The notes beneath the pieces are model-generated. The model ran no database searches, was not told where the DNA came from, and worked only from the letters and a program-made list of their open reading frames with translations. A stretch of DNA of 12,614 bases from Bacteroidia bacterium (lineage in GTDB: Bacteria; Bacteroidota; Bacteroidia; Bacteroidales; Azobacteroidaceae): assembly GCA_025996865.1 (NCBI GenBank), contig BNTV01000130.1, positions 1 to 12,614 on the forward strand. Reading direction: 5' to 3'. The position numbers and the translations under genes are program-made. Positions 7,085 to 12,614 of this stretch are shown piece after piece; position 1 is the stretch's first letter, and every line of letters starts with the position of its first letter.

Positions 7085-7555
7085 ATGAAAACGATATTTA
7101 AAAAATCACTACGATTCACAGTAATAACAACACTGTGTTTAGTTGTAACAATGTTCTTTGTCGCAGTCAGTTGCGACAAACAAGAAACTCCACGATATAT
7201 TGACCCAACACTTCTTGTTGGAGAATGGGATTGTATTAAGTTTGCTTACACAGCGGATGGAAAGACAATTTTGGACATAAACACTTTATCGAAAGGTCGT
7301 ATTATAATATCTAATTTAAAAGATAAATGGGCATTTGTCCATACGAATGAAATTTTTTACAATCATTCATTATCAGGCAATTTGATTCAATTAACAATGA
7401 ATGGCTCAACATTCGTAATGCCTCCACAAGAGGAAATAAATATATGTGAAGCTTTAGAGAATGCATATAGTTTTGCTATTAAAGACAATGAATTAATGAT
7501 TTATTTTACAGGAGACGATAACAAAAATTTATTAATCTTAAAAAACAATAAATGA
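7085..7555 (+). CDS. META/lipocalin-like lipoprotein of unknown function
   Basis: The 156-residue product has a long hydrophobic leader (residues 11-28) ending in AVSC, with Cys30 as the likely lipidated residue. The rest resembles small beta-barrel META or lipocalin-like lipoproteins of Bacteroidota: an early LVGEWDCIKFAYTADGK (43-59), a central YNHSLSGNLIQLTMNG, and a late ELMIYFTGDDNKNLLILK near the C-terminus. Function is not known; it is probably periplasmic or outer-membrane attached. It starts 7 bp after the sorting-domain remnant, mirroring the LRR lipoprotein that starts just after the intact sorting-domain gene. Its stop TGA overlaps the ATG of a 42-codon ORF (ATGA). Confidence 0.75.
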   Translation: MKTIFKKSLRFTVITTLCLVVTMFFVAVSCDKQETPRYIDPTLLVGEWDCIKFAYTADGKTILDINTLSKGRIIISNLKDKWAFVHTNEIFYNHSLSGNLIQLTMNGSTFVMPPQEEINICEALENAYSFAIKDNELMIYFTGDDNKNLLILKNNK

Positions 7556-7680
7556 CGACAGTTATACACAAGTACCTTCAGAAATTTTTCCAGGAAAAGT
7601 TTTTTTGGGATAGACCCAATGGAGACCATACTGCCATAACAACAGAACAAGCAGGATGGTTTATATCTAATTTGAAGTAG
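7552..7680 (+). CDS. 42-codon ORF overlapping the preceding stop; possible hydrolase C-terminal fragment
   Basis: The ATG (7552-7554) overlaps the lipoprotein stop TGA (7553-7555) as ATGA, the arrangement used in translational coupling. The product is rich in Phe and Trp and contains NGDHTAITTEQAGWF followed by a Leu-Lys end. That segment resembles the region around the catalytic His near the end of some lipases. It also weakly parallels NELHTRFNSSASFLYNHL in the broken hydrolase upstream. It is too short to be an enzyme, so it may be the surviving tail of a second hydrolase gene rather than a real small protein. Confidence 0.4.
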   Translation: MTTVIHKYLQKFFQEKFFWDRPNGDHTAITTEQAGWFISNLK

Positions 7681-7721
7681 ATTTGGGTTCTGAATTAGAA
7701 ATAAAATAATTTATAATTATT

Positions 7722-7752
7722 CAGTCCTCTGCCTACGCTTGGCAGAGGGCTG
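7722..7752. terminator. Hairpin terminator between convergent gene groups
   Basis: The arm cagtcctctgcc (7722-7733) pairs with ggcagagggctg (7741-7752) around a 7-base loop, with one G-T wobble-type mismatch. It is followed by atttctttt on the plus strand and, read on the minus strand, by an AT-rich stretch. It is placed to end transcripts from the left and perhaps from maeB (minus strand) on the right. The rest of 7753-7890 shows nothing else I can support. Confidence 0.75.
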
Positions 7753-7890
7753 ATTTCTTTTAGCTAATTTTCCTCTTTTTTCCTGCCCCCCGCTTCTATG
7801 TTGTCAACCAAATTTTAATCGAATCTCATAGGGAATCATTACGCTTCATCCGTATGCGTCAGGTTTGTATTATGGTTTTCAAAGTCGTCG

Positions 7891-10173
7891 CTATTTCCCG
7901 TGTATTTTTTCATGAACAATCGCATCTACCACCGCAACGCGGGTAATGTTAACAATGTCGCGGACAGAACTTTCAATATCGGTAAAGTGAATCGGCTTTT
8001 TCAGACCGACCTGAATCGGGCCGACCATTTCCCCTACCCCCATTTCCTGCAACAATTTTTGTGCGATATTCGCCGAAGTTAAATTCGGGAATACCAAAGC
8101 ATTGACATCTTTTCCTTTCAAACGGGTAAAGGGATATTTCAGGTCGCGCAAGTTTTTGTCCAAGGCAAAATTCACCTGCATTTCACCGTCAATCGCCAAA
8201 TCGGGATATTCTTTGTGCATCTTGGCAACAACATCATGCACCGAAGCCGGATTTCCTTCCTTATCCGCACCGAAATTAGAATAGGACAACATCGCGACAA
8301 CAGGTTCCTGTGCAAAAAATTGAACCGCTTCGACGGTTAATTTCGCAACATCGTGTAGAACATTGGTTGTCGGATGACGATTTATCAGGGTATCAGCCAG
8401 GAAGAATGTTCCTTTTTTTCCGGTCAAAATATGTACGGCTGCAAAAGTATCGTATCCGTCCCGAATGCCGATCACTTCTTTCGCTACCTTAATCGTATTG
8501 GAATATTTGGTATAAACGCCTGTGATAAAAGCGTCCGCATCACCGGTTTCAACCATCATCATGCCGAAGTAATTGCGTTCAACCATTTTATCGACCGATT
8601 CTTCGAAAGTGGCGCCTTCGCGTTCGTGTTTTTCCGACAAAATCTTAGCATATCGCATCCGACGATCCATTTCATTGTCGTGCCGCAAATTGACTATTTC
8701 AATTCCTTCCAAATCAATCTTCAATTCTGCCGCCAATTTTAGGATTCGTTCGTCATTTCCCAACAGGATGGGATGGCAAAAACCTTCGTCACGCGCTTGG
8801 GCAGCGGCTTTTAACATATTCGGATGAATACCTTCGGCAAATACAACCCGTTTCGGGTTCTTTTTCGCCATATCGGTAAAGTCGCGCAATAATTTGTTAT
8901 CATAACCCATTAAATCGCGCAAATGGTTTTCATAGACGTCCCAATTTTCGATTTTTTTGCGGGCGACACCCGACTCAATCGCTGCTTTTGCTACCGCAAC
9001 GGATACCCAAGTTAACAACCTCGGATCCATTGGTTTAGGAATCAAATATTCTCGACTGAATGACAAAGTACTTAATTCATAAGCGGCATTCACGACATCG
9101 GGAACAGGTTCTTTGGCTAATGAAGCAATTGCTTTTACAGCAGCCAGTTTCATTTCCTCATTAATCGAGGTCGCTCTCACGTCCAAAGCTCCCCGGAAAA
9201 TATACGGGAAACCCAATACATTATTGATTTGGTTGGGATAATCGGAACGGCCGGTGGCAAAAATAAGGTCGGCACGGGAAGCCTTTGCCTTTTCGTAAGA
9301 AATTTCGGGATTCGGATTAGCCAAGGCGAAAACAATCGGATTGGCGTTCATGCTTTGTACCATTTTTTCCGTCAATACATCGGCAACGGATAAACCCAGG
9401 AAAACATCAGCGCCTGCGATTGCTTCTTCTAAAGTATTGAAATTCTTTTCAGTAGCGAAAAATTTCTTTTCTTCATTCAAGTCGGAACGTCGCACGGAAA
9501 TCACGCCTTTGCTGTCGCACATGACGATATTTTCTTTTTTAGCGCCCAAAGCCATGTACAATCGCGTACACGAACTTGCAGAAGCGCCTGCTCCATTGAC
9601 GACAATTTTCACCTCGTCTATTTTTTTTCCGGTTAATTCCAAGGCATTTAACAATCCTGCCGAGGAAATAATCGCCGTACCGTGTTGGTCATCGTGCATC
9701 ACGGGAATATCTAATTCTTCTTTCAGCCGGCGTTCGATGACAAAACATTCGGGCGCTTTGATATCTTCGAGGTTGATACCGCCGAAAGTCGGAGCAATGG
9801 CTTTCACGGCTTCGATAAACTTTTCGGGATTTTTTTCATTGACTTCGATATCAAAGACGTCAATTCCCGCAAATATTTTGAACAACAATCCTTTACCTTC
9901 CATTACCGGTTTGCCGGCCAATGCGCCTATGTCGCCCAATCCCAAGACGGCTGTGCCGTTTGAAATCACAGCGACCAAATTTCCTTTTGTTGTGTAATCA
10001 TAAGCGGTATCTGCATTTTTTTCTATTTCCAGACAGGGTTCCGCTACTCCCGGAGAATAGGCCAGGGAGAGGTCGGCTTGCGTACTATAGGGTTTGGTTG
10101 GAATCACTTCAATCTTTCCCGGCTTGCCTTCCGAATGGTAGAGCAAAGCCTTTTCTTTCGTCACTTTTGCCAT
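7891..10173 (-). CDS. maeB: NADP-dependent malic enzyme with C-terminal phosphotransacetylase-like domain
   Basis: This catalyses oxidative decarboxylation of malate to pyruvate and CO2 in the cytoplasm, supplying NADPH. The 760 residues match the usual MaeB length (E. coli 759). The N-terminal half carries [10 protein letters not shown] with the catalytic Tyr39, MEGKGLLFK with the catalytic Lys94, metal ligands in [11 protein letters not shown] (Glu136/Asp137) and MHDDQHGTA (Asp161/Asp162), and a dinucleotide-binding GAGASA at 194-199. From about residue 440 (RVVFAEG) the C-terminal third is a phosphotransacetylase-like domain. In MaeB proteins that domain does not make acetyl phosphate; it is regulatory and senses acetyl-CoA. 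The start is the ATG at 10171-10173. The gene stands alone with its own promoter and looks like housekeeping DNA bordering the variable regions. Cofactor preference (NADP) is inferred from the family. Confidence 0.96.
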   Translation of the reverse strand: MAKVTKEKALLYHSEGKPGKIEVIPTKPYSTQADLSLAYSPGVAEPCLEIEKNADTAYDYTTKGNLVAVISNGTAVLGLGDIGALAGKPVMEGKGLLFKIFAGIDVFDIEVNEKNPEKFIEAVKAIAPTFGGINLEDIKAPECFVIERRLKEELDIPVMHDDQHGTAIISSAGLLNALELTGKKIDEVKIVVNGAGASASSCTRLYMALGAKKENIVMCDSKGVISVRRSDLNEEKKFFATEKNFNTLEEAIAGADVFLGLSVADVLTEKMVQSMNANPIVFALANPNPEISYEKAKASRADLIFATGRSDYPNQINNVLGFPYIFRGALDVRATSINEEMKLAAVKAIASLAKEPVPDVVNAAYELSTLSFSREYLIPKPMDPRLLTWVSVAVAKAAIESGVARKKIENWDVYENHLRDLMGYDNKLLRDFTDMAKKNPKRVVFAEGIHPNMLKAAAQARDEGFCHPILLGNDERILKLAAELKIDLEGIEIVNLRHDNEMDRRMRYAKILSEKHEREGATFEESVDKMVERNYFGMMMVETGDADAFITGVYTKYSNTIKVAKEVIGIRDGYDTFAAVHILTGKKGTFFLADTLINRHPTTNVLHDVAKLTVEAVQFFAQEPVVAMLSYSNFGADKEGNPASVHDVVAKMHKEYPDLAIDGEMQVNFALDKNLRDLKYPFTRLKGKDVNALVFPNLTSANIAQKLLQEMGVGEMVGPIQVGLKKPIHFTDIESSVRDIVNITRVAVVDAIVHEKIHGK

Positions 10174-10213
10174 AATAAATATTTTTTGATTTAAAAAAAT
10201 AAAACAATGGGTG

Positions 10214-10246
10214 CAAATTTACAATTTTCTGCTCTGATTTGTGCAA
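10214..10246 (-). promoter_or_regulatory. Bacteroidota promoter for maeB
   Basis: On the minus strand TAAATTTG (10221-10214) is a perfect match to the -7 consensus TAnnTTTG. A TTG at 10246-10244 lies 22 bp upstream, close to the normal spacing for the -33 element. Predicted initiation near 10208 gives a leader of about 35 nt before the maeB ATG. Confidence 0.55.
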
Positions 10247-10294
10247 GTCTTTTGGGGTTTTATTGCTAAAAAAAAATAATTCATAAAAAAAAGT

Positions 10295-10302
10295 TACCTT
10301 TG
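10295..10302 (+). promoter_or_regulatory. -7 box of the darTG promoter
   Basis: TACCTTTG perfectly matches the TAnnTTTG consensus and lies 23 bp before the DarT ATG, predicting a short leader of about 15-20 nt. No -33 element at proper spacing is visible; that region is a run of A, so activity may be low or need another factor. I see no clear operator palindrome between this box and the ATG. Confidence 0.5.
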
Positions 10303-10325
10303 TATTTCAAAATTCACTTACAAAA

Positions 10326-10976
10326 ATGAATTTGTCGCAAACTCACATATACCGAATGACACATATTGGGAATATCCCGCATATTCTCGAAAATGGCATT
10401 ACGCATAAAAATTCGCCTAATGTCAATCCTGATTATGTGGCAATTGGTGATATAAATGTTATTAGAACAAGAATAACAAAACAGGTAAATATAAACAATG
10501 GCAATCATTCTCAATCGTTTGGTACAATAATTTTAGGTGATTATATTCCATTTTATTTTGATAAACGTATGCCAATGTTGTACGTTATACAACTTGGCGG
10601 AAATGGGGTTGAATGTGCAACTCCCCCGGAAGATATTGTTTATGTTGTTTGCAAAGTATGTGATATTGTCGAATCCGGCACAACTTATTATTTTTCAAAT
10701 GGGCACGCACTCGGTGCAATGACTACTTTTTATGATAATTCAAAAATAAATGATTTGCCGAGTATTCTTGATTGGTCAGCTATTAACTCTAACGATTGGG
10801 GTGGTGAAGAAAATCGTTTGCTAAGGCTCAAAAAAGAAGCCGAATTTTTAGTCGCTGACGATATTGCTCCTCAACATATATGTGGTTTTGTATGTTATAA
10901 TGAAACGGCCAAACAAAGATTAGCCGAATTGGGAGTAAATAAAACAATTTCTGTTCAACAACAAGCATATTTTTAA
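10326..10976 (+). CDS. darT: DarT toxin: DNA thymidine ADP-ribosyltransferase
   Basis: DarT enzymes use NAD to ADP-ribosylate thymidine in single-stranded DNA, stalling replication. They act as the toxin of DarTG systems and can abort phage infection. The 216-residue length fits the family (about 200-220). Visible signatures in order are YRMTHIGNIPHILENGI (residues 9-25, NAD-binding His13), GDYIPFYFDKRMPMLY (71-86), the FSNGHA segment (123-128), LDW and NDWGG (148-160), and KKEAEFLV (169-176). Glu173 in AEFLV aligns by pattern with the catalytic Glu of the family. All key segments are present, so it is probably active. The downstream antitoxin gene begins 4 bp after the stop, as expected for an operon. 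The sequence specificity of the target cannot be read from the gene. Confidence 0.92.
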   Translation: MNLSQTHIYRMTHIGNIPHILENGITHKNSPNVNPDYVAIGDINVIRTRITKQVNINNGNHSQSFGTIILGDYIPFYFDKRMPMLYVIQLGGNGVECATPPEDIVYVVCKVCDIVESGTTYYFSNGHALGAMTTFYDNSKINDLPSILDWSAINSNDWGGEENRLLRLKKEAEFLVADDIAPQHICGFVCYNETAKQRLAELGVNKTISVQQQAYF

Positions 10977-10980
10977 GATT

Positions 10981-12009
10981 ATGATACATTATACAAAAGG
11001 CAACATATTGGACAGCGATGCGCAAGCATTGGTAAATACCGTTAATACTGTTGGTGTTATGGGGAAAGGAATTGCTTTGCAATTTAAAAATGCTTTTCCG
11101 AATAATTTTAAAGCATACGAGGACGCATGCAAACGAAAAGAAATTGCAATCGGAAAACTATTTGTTTCCAAAGACCGCAACCTAAATTCAGGCGAAAAAA
11201 TCATTATCAATTTTCCCACAAAAAAGGATTGGCGAAAATCTTCGGAATACAGTTATATCGAAGATGGATTGGATGATTTTCTGAAAGTAATAGAAAAAGA
11301 ACAAATTAAAAGCGTTGCCTTACCACCTCTCGGCGCTGGTAACGGCGGCTTGGAATGGGAAAAAGTAAAACAACTTTTGGAACTCAAATTAAGCACTTTG
11401 AATATTGATATTTATGTGTATGAGCCGACTAACGCTATTAAAGAATATCTAAAAAAAGAAAGAGTAAAATTGACAGAGGCGCGAGCGCTATTACTTTATG
11501 TTTTATCTGATTTAGTGCGGAATGGTGAGTTTGTTTCCGAATTTTCAAGTGAAAAAATATGCTATTTTTTGCAAAAATTTGGAGCAGAAAAGTATTTCAA
11601 ATTAAAATTTGAACCGAAATTTTATGGACCTTATTCGGGCAAAGTTCGGTATGTTTTAAATTATTTGAATGGCAGTTATTTGATGGGTTACAGCGATATG
11701 AATAAAAAGCCTTTTGATCCGCTTACACTTGTTGCAGACGGTTACGAAACCGTTAAAGCTTATGTTGAAAGTAATACTGAATTGAATGAAATTGCAACAA
11801 AAACCACAAATTTCCTGAATGGTTTTTATTCTGATTTTGCTCTTGAATTATTGTCTTCCATTGATTTTATTATTGCTGAAAATAATACGTTTGATGAACA
11901 TATCATTTCTCAAAAGCTGTCGGAATGGAACAATCGAAAACGCAGTATATTTTCAAATCCGGAATATATCAATTTTACGGTAGATTATCTTCAACGAAAT
12001 AGTCAGTAA
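10981..12009 (+). CDS. darG: DarG antitoxin: macrodomain ADP-ribosylglycohydrolase with DarT-binding C-terminal domain
   Basis: DarG removes ADP-ribose from thymidine and also binds DarT directly. The 342 residues divide into a macrodomain (1-155) and a C-terminal domain (about 165-342). The macrodomain shows GNILDSDAQALVNTVNTVG (7-25), GVMGKGIALQFK (25-36), INFPTKKDWR with the lysine region needed for glycohydrolase activity in DarG (76-85), and the ribose-binding loop PPLGAGNGGLEW (115-126). The C-terminal domain carries FYGPYSGKVRYVLNYLNGSYLMGY, written here as FYGPY then VRYVLNYLNG. It resembles the DarG C-terminal module that mimics ssDNA to occupy DarT. Both neutralising parts therefore appear intact. 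It follows darT by 4 bp and depends on the same promoter. Confidence 0.92.
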   Translation: MIHYTKGNILDSDAQALVNTVNTVGVMGKGIALQFKNAFPNNFKAYEDACKRKEIAIGKLFVSKDRNLNSGEKIIINFPTKKDWRKSSEYSYIEDGLDDFLKVIEKEQIKSVALPPLGAGNGGLEWEKVKQLLELKLSTLNIDIYVYEPTNAIKEYLKKERVKLTEARALLLYVLSDLVRNGEFVSEFSSEKICYFLQKFGAEKYFKLKFEPKFYGPYSGKVRYVLNYLNGSYLMGYSDMNKKPFDPLTLVADGYETVKAYVESNTELNEIATKTTNFLNGFYSDFALELLSSIDFIIAENNTFDEHIISQKLSEWNNRKRSIFSNPEYINFTVDYLQRNSQ

Positions 12010-12098
12010 TTTATTTGGTCGGCGCATTCTGTTACAGATATTTTTACGCTCGTTGATTAGAGGTATTGGAGAATATCGTCAAAATCTATTTGTCCTAT
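12010..12098. other. Intergenic gap after darG
   Basis: These 89 bases separate darG from the stop of the convergent partial gene. No convincing hairpin, tRNA or attachment-like repeat is visible, so no terminator or integration site is claimed. Confidence 0.5.
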
Positions 12099-12614
12099 TC
12101 ACTTTTTACCGGAAACAACATCCGATCCATAAATCCGCCCCGATCCTTCTTTATTATCCCTAAGTCCGGAGACATAATAGTTGTTGGTGAGTTCCGTTGA
12201 GATGCCGGTTTCATGCAGCTTCGCATACACGTTATTCCCTGAAGCAACAGCTTCGCTGATATCCCTGACTGCCCTGTTTTCCCCTGTCATCGGCTGTGCG
12301 AAATAAGTAGTGTAAACATGCGCTTTTCCGCCTCTGTTGTCTATGCCGGGAGCGCCGCTCCGTGTGTAGTTTCCCTGTTGGATACGCACGGTACCGTTAT
12401 TTATTATCGCTCCAATGATGGGACTGCCCCAAAATGCGCTGTTGTACAGGATAAGTTGAGCATCCGGATGAACTTTATCCGTTTTAACTTTGTCGCCCAT
12501 AAGAACGTATGACCGGACAGGCTGTGATGTAATTTGCGTATTAACCAATTCGGAGTTGATGGCAACGATTTTGGTGTTTTTGTCGGCATCTTCTACAAAT
12601 AAAGAAAATGTGCA
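12099..12614 (-). CDS. Unrecognised protein, C-terminal 171 residues (start outside window)
   Basis: The minus-strand frame is open to the window edge, so the N-terminus lies to the right of 12614. Visible residues begin CTFSLFVEDADKNTKIVAIN and end SDVVSGKK. The sequence is rich in Gly, Asn, Tyr and Thr, has no membrane segment, and reads like a beta-strand protein. Notable segments are NSAFWGSPIIGAIINNG, RIQQGNYTRSGAPGIDNRGGK and TNNYYVSGLRDNKEG. I do not recognise the family. The composition would suit an exported or surface protein. No T9SS sorting domain is present at its C-terminus. It converges on darG. Confidence 0.6.
   Translation of the reverse strand, partial: CTFSLFVEDADKNTKIVAINSELVNTQITSQPVRSYVLMGDKVKTDKVHPDAQLILYNSAFWGSPIIGAIINNGTVRIQQGNYTRSGAPGIDNRGGKAHVYTTYFAQPMTGENRAVRDISEAVASGNNVYAKLHETGISTELTNNYYVSGLRDNKEGSGRIYGSDVVSGKK

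Noticed and set aside
9341..9997. A 218-codon plus-strand open frame
   Set aside because: It lies wholly antisense to maeB, whose product is a full-length match to a conserved enzyme. The open frame results from maeB codon bias.

Overview
The window reads as chromosomal DNA of a Bacteroidota bacterium, probably of the order Bacteroidales. The evidence is a type IX secretion (T9SS) C-terminal sorting domain, several SPII lipoproteins, a Bacteroidota-style alpha-2-macroglobulin (A2M), absence of Shine-Dalgarno sequences before most starts, and good TAnnTTTG (-7) promoter boxes. No rRNA, tRNA, CRISPR array or recognisable transposase was seen.

Layout. (1) 1-3038, +: the 3' two-thirds or so of a large A2M-like protein; its start lies outside the window. 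(2) 3039-7752: an AT-richer accessory stretch of envelope and secreted-protein genes. It holds a T9SS sorting-domain protein with almost no passenger, a leucine-rich-repeat lipoprotein, a lipase-like alpha/beta hydrolase broken by two frameshifts, a non-coding mosaic with a strong hairpin, a second 236-bp copy of the A2M gene's 3' end, a META/lipocalin-like lipoprotein, and a 42-codon ORF overlapping its stop. A hairpin terminator closes the block. (3) 7891-10173, -: maeB, a housekeeping malic enzyme fused to a phosphotransacetylase-like domain. (4) 10326-12009, +: a two-gene DarT-DarG toxin-antitoxin/anti-phage module, divergent from maeB across a 152-bp region with a -7 box on each side. (5) 12099-12614, -: the C-terminal part of an unrecognised, Gly/Asn/Tyr-rich protein that runs off the right edge.

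How it fits together. DarT is expected to ADP-ribosylate thymidine in single-stranded DNA. DarG should reverse this with its macrodomain and block DarT with its C-terminal domain. The segment between A2M and maeB looks like a site of repeated rearrangement. A 98.7% identical piece of the A2M 3' end sits 4,013 bp downstream of its source. It is bracketed by 9-bp direct repeats and followed by the last codons of a T9SS sorting domain and then a lipoprotein gene. That order copies the sorting-domain-then-lipoprotein junction near position 3600.

The most distinctive observations are this duplicated tail and its junctions, the near-passengerless T9SS protein, and the compact DarTG module. No wholly new system can be demonstrated from the sequence alone.
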